The notes: generated by a model from the sequence alone, not told the origin. DNA of 64,000 nt from Trinickia soli (GCF_002879855.1 NZ_PNYB01000024.1:17997-81996); one strand, 5' to 3'. Shown: positions 44,035 through 53,473, counted from the stretch's first letter. Numbers and translations are program-made.

Positions 44035-44338
44035 TTCTACAGATGCGCCGGATCCGCGCAGTTACGAACCCCAGGTAACAGCCGGTTCGAACCACAGTCC
44101 GGCGCTCGATTCAGTTGAACCAAGACATCCGAACGAGCCACGGTTCGGCAGTCGACCAGACAAGGACCAGCGCTCAATCGATCGCGCATCGAAAATCAAC
44201 GTCGAAAACGGATCCCCAATTCATCGCGCAATGAAACTCTTTAACCCATTCGATCCGCGATGTTTCTTGGCTCTTTACGCCACGCACTCCCAATTTCCCG
44301 GCCGCACGACGAGGGTGCGCACTCGCGCGCTTTACGCT
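44035..44338. other. Gene-free stretch between luxR genes 4 and 5
   Basis: The genes converge here and no coding region was seen in 304 bp. GTTAC-N9-GTAAC (44061-44079) is an isolated dyad. TTCGTAGT overlaps the luxR4 stop codon at 44028-44035. No clear terminator was found. Confidence 0.5.
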
Positions 44339-45130
44339 TTACGCCTTGCGCCATCCCCACCGGGCTGCAAAATAAGCGAGCTGCGCACGATTTTCGACGT
44401 TGAACAATTTCTGCAGGGTCTTCACGTGGTGGGTGACGCGGTGCAGCGACGCCGAGATTTCCGCGGCAATTTCATGATCCGACAATCCCATCACGAGCCG
44501 CTCGAGGACGGCCGCTTGCTCTTGTGTCAATTCAATGACACGCGCCTGCCGGGCACGGTCGTCGATGTAAGGCTGCATGAGCCGGCTGATGGTCAGGCTT
44601 ATCGCGAGCACGCCCCCCATCACGCGATCGTCGATCCAGTGGGTATCGCCCGCTTGCGACGTCAGCCCGACGGCAACGCGCAATTCAGCCCGCGGCGCCG
44701 GCAATCCGAGGATGAGGCCGCAGAGCATTCCATGTGCGCGCAAGCTCGATAAAAGGTTGCGCACACGCGGCTCATTCACGTTCGGCCCCGTCTCCAACTG
44801 ATCAAGATTCCACGTGACCGGCAAACCGCTTTCCCGCAAGGTTGCAAGCCGGGGATCGGTTTCATAAAGCCGATTCTTCAAATAAGCCGTCGTAAATGCA
44901 ACATTTCCCATCTCTCGCATGACGTAGGCGCGCAAGATGCGCCTGCCAATCGTTTCGAGCGCCAAATAAGAAAACGTCGAAAAGCCCTCTTGTTGCAAGC
45001 GCTGGCGGCATTCGCGCAGCTCCGATTCGTGCCGTTCGGCGTCGAAGCCCGGATCCACCTGGCGCAGATACGCAAACGCGTCCGCCTGCGAGAACCATAC
45101 AAGCGTTGGAAATTCGTCATCAATTGTCAT
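44339..45130 (-). CDS. LuxR-type regulator 5
   Basis: A 263-residue LuxR protein and the most diverged of the set. The ligand-like domain keeps AYLKNRLYETDPRLA, PVTWNLDQLE and HGMLCGLILGLPAP. The helix-turn-helix is LSDHEIAAEISASLHRVTHHVKTLQ, which lacks the NVDYHLR recognition segment of the others, so it probably reads a different operator. The ATG at 45130 was chosen because conserved sequence follows. It is divergent from regulator 6 across 127 bp. Confidence 0.85.
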   Translation of the reverse strand: MTIDDEFPTLVWFSQADAFAYLRQVDPGFDAERHESELRECRQRLQQEGFSTFSYLALETIGRRILRAYVMREMGNVAFTTAYLKNRLYETDPRLATLRESGLPVTWNLDQLETGPNVNEPRVRNLLSSLRAHGMLCGLILGLPAPRAELRVAVGLTSQAGDTHWIDDRVMGGVLAISLTISRLMQPYIDDRARQARVIELTQEQAAVLERLVMGLSDHEIAAEISASLHRVTHHVKTLQKLFNVENRAQLAYFAARWGWRKA

Positions 45131-45176
45131 GAGTAGAGAACCTCGCCTGCCGGTATCGTTTTTTTTACGTTTATTA

Positions 45177-45193
45177 TTACGCGATGTTACGCG
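45177..45193. promoter_or_regulatory. Direct repeat TTACGCG, 10-bp period, between luxR genes 5 and 6
   Basis: TTACGCG occurs at 45177-45183 and again at 45187-45193, one helical turn apart, in the AT-richest part of the divergent luxR5/luxR6 region. It is a plausible binding site for a regulator on one DNA face. No known consensus was matched. Confidence 0.3.
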
Positions 45194-45257
45194 CGCCAAC
45201 ACGGTTACATCAAACAACGCATGGTGCGGCAGCATGAATCCCGATCGGAGGCTCTCG

Positions 45258-46157
45258 ATGCATCACCCTGCATTGCGCCAGGATGAGTCGGCGCTTGCGC
45301 CACTCTCGCGTACTTGTGGTTCCGACCCGGCGGCGGCGCCGCGCTCCCGGCCGATCGAGGTCGTCTGGTGCAACGACCCACGCCAGCTCTGTGCAACGGC
45401 GCGTCATACGCCGCGCTTGGGGATCGCCGCCGCCTTGGCCGCAGCGCAGAATGCCGCCGAGCGAAGCCGCATAGTGAACGGGCTGTTGCACCTGATCGGT
45501 TTTTCCACCTTTGCTTACTTCGGGCTCGAAATCGTGCGCGAGCGGGTCGAACGGCTGTTTTTGCACGAAGCGTTCACGCCCGGCACCTACCGCGGCGAAT
45601 ACGTGCGCGAGCGGTATCACGAAGTCGATCCGCGCACGCATGCGGCGCGCAGCGGAAGATTACCGCTGATTTGGGATTTGCAACAGTTGCGCGCACAACC
45701 ATCTGGCGCGCTGCAAAGCGATGACGCTCAAGAAGGATTGGACGGCTTTATCCGAACGATGCGCGACGACGGCATGCGCAGCGGCCTCATGTTCGCGATG
45801 TCGATCCCGGGTACCCGGCTGCACGCGTTCATGAGCTTCACGGGCCAGCATCGCACCCGCGATTGGATTACCTCGACCACGCTCGAGCAGGCGCTGTCGA
45901 TCGGCATGTCGGTCCATTCGATTGCATCGCAACAATTGACGAGCGCCGCGAGGGATAACACGTCGAACGGCCTGACGCAGTTCGAGCGCGAGTTGCTGAG
46001 GGGCATTGCCGAAGGCTCTTCCGACAAGGAAATCGGGCGGCGCCTGGACACCAGCGCTCACAACGTCGACTATCACCTGCGCAAGCTGCGCAAACGCTTC
46101 GGCGTCGCGAATCGCACCGAGCTGACGTACCTCACGTCGAAGCTCGAATTGATTTAG
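45258..46157 (+). CDS. LuxR-type regulator 6
   Basis: A 299-residue LuxR protein. The ligand-like domain contains GEYVRERYHEVDPRTHAA, LPLIWDLQQL and DGMRSGLMFAMSIPG. The helix-turn-helix contains SSDKEIGRRLDTSAHNVDYHLRKL. The ATG at 45258 is preceded by GGAGG six bases upstream and is preferred over 45234 and 45129. The stop overlaps that of the convergent dehydratase gene by three bases. No synthase gene is near. Confidence 0.87.
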   Translation: MHHPALRQDESALAPLSRTCGSDPAAAPRSRPIEVVWCNDPRQLCATARHTPRLGIAAALAAAQNAAERSRIVNGLLHLIGFSTFAYFGLEIVRERVERLFLHEAFTPGTYRGEYVRERYHEVDPRTHAARSGRLPLIWDLQQLRAQPSGALQSDDAQEGLDGFIRTMRDDGMRSGLMFAMSIPGTRLHAFMSFTGQHRTRDWITSTTLEQALSIGMSVHSIASQQLTSAARDNTSNGLTQFERELLRGIAEGSSDKEIGRRLDTSAHNVDYHLRKLRKRFGVANRTELTYLTSKLELI

Positions 46158-47191
46158 GGCCGGTTCGCGCCGCGTGTGCCGCACGTGCCGCACGTGCCGC
46201 CGAGCGAGGCGAAGCCGGCGAGCCGCTCGACCGTGATGTTGCCGCCGCACGCCAGCACCACCACCCGTGCGCCGGGCAGCGAAGCCAACCGGCTTTCGAA
46301 CGCTGCGGCGAGCGCGCAAGCGCCGCCGGGTTCGACCACGAGCCTTGCCTCGTTGAAGTAGCGCAGGCTCGCCGCCGCGATCTGACCCTCTTGCACCGTC
46401 ACGATATCGTCGACATATCGCCGAATCAGCGGGAACGTCAGATCGCCGAGGCATTGAACCTTGATCGCGTCGGCAATGCTCGCACTCGGCGCTTCCATCG
46501 AAACGAGCCTTCCGGCGCGAAGCGATTGTCTTGCATCGTCCTCGAGCGCGGGTTCCACACCGATGACGGCGACCGACGGCGCCAATTGCTTGATGGCCGC
46601 CGCCACGCCTGCGATGAGCCCACCGCCGCCGACGGGAACGAACACGGCGGCTGGCGGCTGCGCGCCGCATTGCTTCAGCAGTTCGATGCCGATCGACGCT
46701 TGACCGGCCATCACACGCCTGTCGTCGTACGGCGCGATCAGCGTGTACCCGTGCGTATGAGCCAGGCGCTCCGCCAACGCGCGCCGCGCATGCGATGAAC
46801 GCTCAGCCATCACGACCCGCGCCCCCCATCCTTCGGTTACATCGATCTTGGCCTTCGGCACCTCGGGCGACATCACGATCGTCGCCGCGACGCCCGCATC
46901 GGCGGCAGCCTTGGCTACGGCTTGAGCGTGGTTGCCCGTCGAGTACGCGACGACGCCTCGGGCGCGCTCGGCAGGCGTCAATGTCGCCATGCACCAGGTT
47001 GCGCCGCGAATCTTGAACGAGCCGGTCGGCATCAGGCATTCGGCCTTGACGGAGATGGGCGCGCCGGCTGCCGTGTGCCAGCCGCTCACATCGATGAGCG
47101 GCGAAGGAGCGAGCACGCGGGCGAGATGGTCCGCGGCTGCCTGTATGTCCGACAGCGCGAGATCCGCCACGCCCATCCGATGCGTCGTCAT
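46154..47191 (-). CDS. PLP-dependent threonine/serine dehydratase family protein
   Basis: A 345-residue fold-type II PLP enzyme. The cofactor lysine is in GSFKIRGA (about residue 60), the glycine loop is VPVGGGGLIAG, and the C-terminal LACGGNIT closes the cofactor site. It resembles catabolic threonine ammonia-lyase and serine racemase/hydroxyaspartate dehydratase; there is no ACT domain, so it is not the regulated biosynthetic form. The C-terminus GTCGTCGTRG is encoded by a 9-bp DNA repeat (46176-46202) and is probably not conserved. It is divergent from a LysR gene that may control it. Confidence 0.82.
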   Translation of the reverse strand: MTTHRMGVADLALSDIQAAADHLARVLAPSPLIDVSGWHTAAGAPISVKAECLMPTGSFKIRGATWCMATLTPAERARGVVAYSTGNHAQAVAKAAADAGVAATIVMSPEVPKAKIDVTEGWGARVVMAERSSHARRALAERLAHTHGYTLIAPYDDRRVMAGQASIGIELLKQCGAQPPAAVFVPVGGGGLIAGVAAAIKQLAPSVAVIGVEPALEDDARQSLRAGRLVSMEAPSASIADAIKVQCLGDLTFPLIRRYVDDIVTVQEGQIAAASLRYFNEARLVVEPGGACALAAAFESRLASLPGARVVVLACGGNITVERLAGFASLGGTCGTCGTRGANRP

Positions 47192-47266
47192 TGCGATTTC
47201 CCTTGAAGATAAAGCGATAGTGGCAGTTTGCTATCCTTCGCTAAATCTATCCAACAAATTTAGTCG

Positions 47267-48247
47267 ATGACCAAAATCAACGTGCTCGATATCAAGCGGC
47301 TCGATTTGAACCTGGCCGTTGTATTTGTCGCCATCTGGCAGGAGCGCAGCGTGACGAAAGCGGCCGCACGTCTCGCGTTGAGCCAGGCGGCAACGAGTGC
47401 CGCGTTGGCACGGTTGCGCGAAGCGTGCGGCGATGCCCTCTTCGTGCGGGTGCGCGACGGCATGGCGCCCACTGCGCGCGCCGCCGCGATGGCCGAACGG
47501 CTCGAGGAAAGCGTGGCCGATCTGTGGGAAGTGCTGACGCAGCAGCACGCATTCGATCCGTCGACTGCGACGCGCCGCTTTTCGGTGGGAATGTCCGACG
47601 ATTTCGAGCTGGCGCTGGGGCCGCATCTGACGCGGCTCGTACGCCACGCGGGCGCCGGCATCTCGATCGCGTTTCGCCAAACGAATCGTCATACTGTCGA
47701 GAGCATGCTGAACGACCGCGAGATTGAACTGGCTGTCGTCTCGGGGGCGGTCAAGAGCGCATGGATCGCACAGGAACAGATCGGCCAAAGCGGTTACGCG
47801 TGCGTGATCGACAAACGAGCCGTCCGTTTGCCGCTGCCCCTTTCGCTCGACGATTACCTCGCTCTGCCGCACCTTCTCGTGTCTTTTTCAGGGCGAACGG
47901 GCATCGTCGATACCGCGTTGCATGCCATGAAGCGCACGCGCCATGTCTATGCTGCCTTGACGCATTTTTCGGCGGTGCCGGCGTTCCTGACGAATGCGCG
48001 CGCCGTCGTCACGCTGCCGTCCCACGCGGCAGCCGCCCTGGCCGGGATGTCGCGTTTGAGCGCTTGCGCCGCGCCGCTCGAACTCGGGCGCTACCCCGTC
48101 CAACTGCTGTGGCGGCGCGATAGCGACGGCGAAAGCGCCGTCGAATGGATGAAGGAGCGCATCCGGCACGCCTGCGGGCTGGCCATGAACGATGCCGCCT
48201 CACTTGCGCCCAATCCGCGCCCACGAAAACGCACAGTCAAAGGTTAG
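47267..48247 (+). CDS. LysR-family regulator divergent from the dehydratase
   Basis: A 326-residue LysR protein with DNA-binding region RLDLNLAVVFVAIWQERSVT then KAAARLALSQAATSAALARL, followed by an effector domain (TRRFSVGMSDDFELALGPHL). The N-terminus resembles the NodD/NahR/SyrM-like branch. It sits 75 bp from the dehydratase start, the usual layout for a LysR regulator and its target. The ligand is unknown. Confidence 0.87.
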   Translation: MTKINVLDIKRLDLNLAVVFVAIWQERSVTKAAARLALSQAATSAALARLREACGDALFVRVRDGMAPTARAAAMAERLEESVADLWEVLTQQHAFDPSTATRRFSVGMSDDFELALGPHLTRLVRHAGAGISIAFRQTNRHTVESMLNDREIELAVVSGAVKSAWIAQEQIGQSGYACVIDKRAVRLPLPLSLDDYLALPHLLVSFSGRTGIVDTALHAMKRTRHVYAALTHFSAVPAFLTNARAVVTLPSHAAAALAGMSRLSACAAPLELGRYPVQLLWRRDSDGESAVEWMKERIRHACGLAMNDAASLAPNPRPRKRTVKG

Positions 48248-48350
48248 GAGTGCGAACAAGCGATGCCGGGCATGCACGTTGCTCACGCTATCGGCACAAG
48301 CAATATGCTTGCTACGAGCGACGTATCCGGAGGAAAGGAGCGCCACGATC

Positions 48351-48878
48351 ATGCCCCATGACAACGACCCTTCGACATCCACCTCGCCCCTGGACACCGT
48401 ACCGGACTCCACCAGCCCCGCATACGCGAGCCGCCGCCCGATCACGCGTGCATTCGACGGCTTTGCGAGCGCCGCCACGCGCTGGGCCGGCTCGCCCATT
48501 GCCTTCGGCACCTCGGTGCTCATCATCGTCGTCTGGGGACTGTCCGGCCCCCTGTTTCGATATTCCGACGCATGGCAACTGATCATCAATACGGGCACGA
48601 CGATCGTCACGTTCCTCATGGTGTTCCTGATTCAGCAAAGCCAGAACAAAGACAGTGTCGCGATCCACTTGAAGCTCAATGAACTGATCGCGGCTTATCG
48701 CAGTGCCAATAACCAATTGATCGGCATCGAAGATGCATCGGAAGAAGACCTGCGCCGTATCGCCCATGCCTATCTGGAACTTGCCAACAAGGCGGGCACG
48801 ACGAAAGCCGACCGCGAGACGCTCGATAAATCGCTCAGCGAAGCGAAAGCCGCCCCGGTCGACGACGCCAGACAATAG
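48351..48878 (+). CDS. Low-affinity iron permease family small membrane protein
   Basis: A 175-residue protein with two membrane helices (about residues 48-62 and 75-95) and the segment INTGTTIVTFLMVFLIQQSQNKD, then DSVAIHLKLNELI, which is diagnostic of the PF04120 low-affinity iron permease family. Bacterial members are short, and a transport role is unproven. A strong ribosome binding site (GGAGGAAAGGAG) precedes the ATG at 48351. The in-frame extension to 48192 lies in the LysR gene's tail. Confidence 0.85.
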   Translation: MPHDNDPSTSTSPLDTVPDSTSPAYASRRPITRAFDGFASAATRWAGSPIAFGTSVLIIVVWGLSGPLFRYSDAWQLIINTGTTIVTFLMVFLIQQSQNKDSVAIHLKLNELIAAYRSANNQLIGIEDASEEDLRRIAHAYLELANKAGTTKADRETLDKSLSEAKAAPVDDARQ

Positions 48879-48988
48879 CGAACAGCACGCCGATTCGTGG
48901 TGCCGAAATATCGCCACGAACGGTGAGGCGAGCCGGGCCGACGTTCCGTCGGCTTAGCGCTCCGGCGAATGTCGGTAAAATGGCCGCC

Positions 48989-49252
48989 ATGGACAAGTGC
49001 CGTTATTGCGGAAAAATCCGTGACGAATGGGAATGCCACGGGCAGGAATGCCGCACGGCGATCGCTCGTGCGCTGCGCCGGCAACGCCTGGGCCTGCCGA
49101 TGGTGCCCAACGTCATCCGCAATGAAGTACCGGCTGGCGCCAGCACGAGCGAAGTCATCGCCGTGCTGTCGCGCCAACGCCTGCGGGCGCGGCGCGCAAA
49201 CGAGGAGCGCCGGGAGCGTCGAGAAGCCGATGGTCTCGAAGAAGATTCATAA
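48989..49252 (+). CDS. Small Cys-rich protein of unknown function
   Basis: An 87-residue protein beginning MDKCRYCGKIRDEWECHGQECR. The four cysteines (CRYC and CHGQEC) suggest a small zinc-binding head, followed by an Arg/Glu-rich helix. An ATG three codons upstream (48980) is an alternative start. The family is not recognised. Its end overlaps the convergent kdpE stop by six bases. Confidence 0.6.
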   Translation: MDKCRYCGKIRDEWECHGQECRTAIARALRRQRLGLPMVPNVIRNEVPAGASTSEVIAVLSRQRLRARRANEERRERREADGLEEDS

Positions 49253-49945
49253 CACGCCCACGAGCCGGTAGCCCACGCCGGTCTCGGTCATGATGTGCTC
49301 GGGCTGGGCCGGATCGCGTTCGAGCTTCTGCCGCAAATGCCCCATATAGATCCGCAGATAGTGCGGGCTTTCGACGCGCGAAGGCCCCCACACTTCGTGC
49401 AGCAGCTGACGATGCGTCAGCACGCGGCCGGCGTGGCGCGCCAGCGAAGTGAGCAGACGGTATTCGATCGGCGTCAAATGCACAGGCTGTCCCTCGCGCC
49501 GCACGGTGCGCATTTCGAAGTCGATTTCAATGGCGCCGAACTGCAGCTTCGATGATGGGTCCGACGCGGAGCGATTGCGCCTGCGCAATTGCGCACGAAT
49601 GCGCGCGAGCAGTTCGGGCACGCCGAACGGCTTCGTCAGATAATCGTCGGCGCCTGCGTCGAGCGCCGCCACCTTTTCCTCTTCGCGCGTGCGCGCCGAC
49701 AACACGATGACCGGCACCGACGACCAATCGCGCAATTGGCGAATGACATCGGCGCCGTCCATATCGGGCAATCCAAGATCGATGATGATGAGATCGGGCC
49801 GCGCGCTCGCTGCGAGCGACAGGCCTTTGCGCCCTGTATCGGACTCCAGAAAGCGAATGCTTTCCGCTTCGAGCGATACCTGGACGAGACGGCGGATGGG
49901 TTTGTCGTCTTCGATGAGCAGGACGGTGATCGCGGATTCGGTCAT
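49247..49945 (-). CDS. kdpE: KdpE response regulator
   Basis: A 232-residue OmpR-type regulator. The receiver domain has the acidic pair EDD, the phosphorylated Asp in LIIIDLGLPDMDG, and the Lys in DDYLTKPFG. The C-terminal winged helix ends HIMTETGVGYRLVGVL. The start at 49945 lies 2 bp beyond the kdpD stop. It activates kdpFABC under potassium limitation or ionic stress. A KdpE-like site lies before the kdp operon at 57861-57880. Confidence 0.95.
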   Translation of the reverse strand: MTESAITVLLIEDDKPIRRLVQVSLEAESIRFLESDTGRKGLSLAASARPDLIIIDLGLPDMDGADVIRQLRDWSSVPVIVLSARTREEEKVAALDAGADDYLTKPFGVPELLARIRAQLRRRNRSASDPSSKLQFGAIEIDFEMRTVRREGQPVHLTPIEYRLLTSLARHAGRVLTHRQLLHEVWGPSRVESPHYLRIYMGHLRQKLERDPAQPEHIMTETGVGYRLVGVL

Positions 49946-49947
49946 GC

Positions 49948-52812
49948 TTAAACCCTCTTCGTCGGCTGAGGCGGCGTCGGCGTCGACGGCGACGTGTGGG
50001 CTCCGGGCCCGGGCGTCGTCACGTCGATTTTGCCTGCGGGCGCATCGCCTGTCTCGACATCCTCGATGGCCTCGGCCTCGATCGTCGGCGTCTCGTTCGC
50101 GGGCAACGTAAACCAGAACGTCGCGCCGGTCACCGCGCCGTCGGCGCCGAACCGGTTGTACGCGCCGATGTCGCCGCCGTGCGCTTCGACTATCGCCCGA
50201 CAAATCGCCAAGCCGAGACCGACGCCGGGCTTCGCCGATTCCTTCTCCCCGCGCGTGAATTTCTCGAACAAACGCGACTCCATGCCGACCGGCAACCCGG
50301 GACCGTTGTCCTGCACTTCGACTCGGAGGGAACGCGACGCACCCGTTTCGACCGCCATTGCGGCAAGCGTGATGGGCGAGCCGGCCGGCGTGTACTTCGA
50401 CGCGTTCTCGAGCAGGTTCGCGAACAGGCGTTCGACGAGCACGGCATCGAGTTGCACGAGCGGTAAATCGTGTGGCACACGTATTTCGATTGCGCGGCCG
50501 GCCAGCACCCGACGGCACGCCGACAACGCCGAGCCGACGACCTCTTCGATCGACGACCACTGACGGTTCAGTTTCATGCTGCCTTCCTGCAGCCGCGCCA
50601 TATCGAGCAGGTTGGTGACGAGACCCGTCATGCGCAACGCTTCGTCATGGATCGCTTCGGCCAATTCATGGGCTCGCGGCCCGCTGCTCACGTCGGCGCC
50701 GGGCCCTTCCGCCAGCATCGAGGCGAATCCGACGATCGACGTCAGCGGCGTGCGCAAGTCGTGCGAAATCGCCGACAGCAACGAGTTGCGCAGCCGTTCC
50801 GACTCCATGCTGACGAGCGCATCCTGCGCAATCTCGACGTAGTGGACGCGTTCGAGCGCAAGCGCGATCTGCGCGGCGAACGTGTCGATCATGCGGCGCT
50901 GCTCGGGGATCTCGAGTTCCTCCATGCGCGGCGACACGATCGCGATGACGCCGCGCGTGCGCATCGGTGCCTTCAACGGAAGATAGAGTGCAGCAGCGGC
51001 CGGCAGCGTCTCGGTGCCGCGACCGGCGCATTTCTGCTGGTCGTATACCCACTGCGCGATATCGAGGTCCACGGCGGACGCGTCGAGCGTCAGCGCCTCG
51101 TCGGGGTTCTCGACCTTCTGCCTCACTTTTTCCGCGCTATCGGGCAGCAAGATCGCTACGCGCGCCTGAAACACTTCCGCTACATGACGTGTGCCCACTT
51201 CGATGATGCTTGCCGTCGTCAGGGCCGCCCCGAGCGCGCGCGCCATTTCGAACATGGCCCCGGTGCGTCGCTCGCGCAATGTCGCAATGCGCGCTTGCCG
51301 GCGCAGGCTCGCCGTCAGGTTGCTGATCGTCAACGAGGTGACGAGCATGACGGCGAACGTCAGCAGGTATTGCGTATCGGAAACCGTGAACGACATGCGC
51401 GGCGGCACGAAGAAGAAATCGAACGCGCCGACGCCGAGGAAGGAAAACATCACGCCGGGCCCGCGCCCCAACTTCGCGGCCGAGAAGATCGTGCCCAGCA
51501 GGTACAGCATGACGAGATTCGTCAGCGAGATGTGATCGACGAACAAACTCGCAACGATCGTGATCGCCGCACAAATACCGAATGCATAGGAGTACGAAGT
51601 AGCGGATGAGCGCCCGCCCGCACCGCCGATGCCGGCGAAACGCGCCACGGCTTCCCCGCGTTCGGCCGTCTCTCGCACCGTGCCCGAACTGACGAGCGTG
51701 ACATCGATGTCGCGGGCCGCGCGAATCAGGCGCTCGCCGGTAGAACGCTGAAGCCATCTACGCCAACGGAAGGCCGGGGTCGCCCCGACGACGAGCTTCG
51801 AGACGTTGCGCATGCGCGCGTAGGCGATCAGCGTCTGCGTGGCCTCCTCGCCTTGCAGCGTCACCGTCTCCGCGCCGAGTTCGGACGCCAGCTTCAATGC
51901 GTCGAGCGTGCGTTTGCGAATGGCGTCGGGCAGGCGCTGCAGCTTGGGCGTCTCGACATACACCGCGAGCCAATCGGCCTTGAGGCTCGCGGCGAGCCTG
52001 GCGGCTGCACGCACGAGCGTCGTGCTCTCGGGCCCTGCACCCACGCAGACGATGATCCGCTCGCGGGCCTGCCAGATCCGCTCGATCGATTGATCGGCGC
52101 GATACTCGCGCATTTGGGCGTCGACGCGATCGGCCGTGCGGCGCAATGCCAGTTCGCGCAGGGCGATCAGGTTGCCCTTGCGAAAGAAGTTACGGACAGC
52201 GTTTTCCGCTTGATGCGGCAGGTACACCTTGCCTTCGCGCAAACGGTCGAGCAGTTCCTCCGCCGGCAGATCGACGAGCGTCACTTCGTCGGCCAGATCG
52301 AACACGCGATCGGGCACGGTCTCCCACACACGGATGCCCGTGATTTGCCCGACGACATCGTTCAAGCTCTCCAAGTGCTGGACGTTGACGGTCGTGTAGA
52401 CATCGATGCCCGCATCGAGCAACTCATGCACGTCCTGCCAACGCTTCAGATGGCGCGAGCCTTGAACGTTCGAATGCGCGAGCTCGTCGACCAGAATCAG
52501 CCCGGGCTTACGCGCGAGCGCCGCATCAAGATCGAATTCGGCGAGTTGCCGCCCGCGATACTCGATCGCGGCCGGCGCAATTGCTTCGAGGCCTTCGAGT
52601 AGCGCAAGCGTTTCCTTGCGGCCGTGCGTCTCGACGATGCCGACGACGACGTCGACGCCCTCTTCCCACCGGCGCCGCGCGGCCTGCAGCATCGCGAACG
52701 TCTTGCCGACGCCGGCCGATGCGCCGAAAAATATCTTGAGCCGGCCGCGCAGGCGCTTTTCCTCCTCGCGGTGGATCTTATCGAGGAGCGCGTCGGGATC
52801 GGGTCTTTCCAT
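49948..52812 (-). CDS. kdpD: KdpD sensor histidine kinase
   Basis: A 954-residue sensor kinase. The N-terminal KdpD domain has Walker A (FFGASAGVGKTFAM), then a universal-stress-like domain (residues about 250-370), four membrane helices (about 400-510), a GAF-like region, and the kinase core with the phospho-histidine in SAISHDLRTPLTSI and N/G boxes (NLLENASKYTP, GVGLGLAICRAIVE). It senses potassium and ionic strength. The ATG at 52812 and the GTG at 52815 are both possible starts. It follows kdpC in one operon. Confidence 0.96.
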   Translation of the reverse strand: MERPDPDALLDKIHREEEKRLRGRLKIFFGASAGVGKTFAMLQAARRRWEEGVDVVVGIVETHGRKETLALLEGLEAIAPAAIEYRGRQLAEFDLDAALARKPGLILVDELAHSNVQGSRHLKRWQDVHELLDAGIDVYTTVNVQHLESLNDVVGQITGIRVWETVPDRVFDLADEVTLVDLPAEELLDRLREGKVYLPHQAENAVRNFFRKGNLIALRELALRRTADRVDAQMREYRADQSIERIWQARERIIVCVGAGPESTTLVRAAARLAASLKADWLAVYVETPKLQRLPDAIRKRTLDALKLASELGAETVTLQGEEATQTLIAYARMRNVSKLVVGATPAFRWRRWLQRSTGERLIRAARDIDVTLVSSGTVRETAERGEAVARFAGIGGAGGRSSATSYSYAFGICAAITIVASLFVDHISLTNLVMLYLLGTIFSAAKLGRGPGVMFSFLGVGAFDFFFVPPRMSFTVSDTQYLLTFAVMLVTSLTISNLTASLRRQARIATLRERRTGAMFEMARALGAALTTASIIEVGTRHVAEVFQARVAILLPDSAEKVRQKVENPDEALTLDASAVDLDIAQWVYDQQKCAGRGTETLPAAAALYLPLKAPMRTRGVIAIVSPRMEELEIPEQRRMIDTFAAQIALALERVHYVEIAQDALVSMESERLRNSLLSAISHDLRTPLTSIVGFASMLAEGPGADVSSGPRAHELAEAIHDEALRMTGLVTNLLDMARLQEGSMKLNRQWSSIEEVVGSALSACRRVLAGRAIEIRVPHDLPLVQLDAVLVERLFANLLENASKYTPAGSPITLAAMAVETGASRSLRVEVQDNGPGLPVGMESRLFEKFTRGEKESAKPGVGLGLAICRAIVEAHGGDIGAYNRFGADGAVTGATFWFTLPANETPTIEAEAIEDVETGDAPAGKIDVTTPGPGAHTSPSTPTPPQPTKRV

Positions 52813-52891
52813 CACTTGTATTCACCATGACCGATGCGCTTGCGGCACTATCGAAAAAGTCCTTGCTCGCACCGGGCCGATCGCGGATCGC

Positions 52892-53473
52892 TCAATGCAG
52901 CGGCTTCAGTTGATCGAGCGCGAGGTTCAACTTGAGCACGTTCACCCGCGCCTCGCCCAGCACGCCCAGTTGCCGCCCCGACGTATGCTGTGCAACCAGC
53001 GCATCGACCTGCTCGTGCGTCAGACCTCTCGCCTTCGCCACGCGCGCCGCCTGGTAGGCCGCGGCCGCGGGCGAAATCTCAGGATCGAGGCCGCTGCCTG
53101 ACGACGTCACGAGATCGACCGGCACAGGTGCCGTGTTGGTCGGATCTTCGTGATGCAGTGCATTTAACCGCCCCTTGATCTCGTCCGCAAGCGCCGGGTT
53201 CGTCGGTCCGAGGTTCGAGCCGCCCGAACTCTGCGCATTGTACGGATTCGGCGTGGTGGCCGACAAACGCCCCCAGAAGTAGCCGGGCGCATCGAATTGC
53301 TGCCCGATCAACTCCGAGCCCACGGGCTTGCCGTCCTTCTCGATCAGGCTGCCGTTCGCTTGATGCGGAAAGACAGCCTGCCCGATCGCCGTCACGACGA
53401 CCGGATAGACGATGCCCGTGATCACCGTCAACGCGGCAAACAGCACCAGCACGGGTCTCAGCATATTCTTCAT
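52892..53473 (-). CDS. kdpC: Potassium-transporting ATPase subunit KdpC
   Basis: A 193-residue protein with one N-terminal membrane helix ([20 protein letters not shown]) and a periplasmic domain. It contains the KdpC signatures [17 protein letters not shown] and [16 protein letters not shown]. It stabilises the KdpA-KdpB complex. The gap of 142 bp to kdpB is longer than usual for this operon, and no gene was seen in it. Confidence 0.95.
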   Translation of the reverse strand: MKNMLRPVLVLFAALTVITGIVYPVVVTAIGQAVFPHQANGSLIEKDGKPVGSELIGQQFDAPGYFWGRLSATTPNPYNAQSSGGSNLGPTNPALADEIKGRLNALHHEDPTNTAPVPVDLVTSSGSGLDPEISPAAAAYQAARVAKARGLTHEQVDALVAQHTSGRQLGVLGEARVNVLKLNLALDQLKPLH

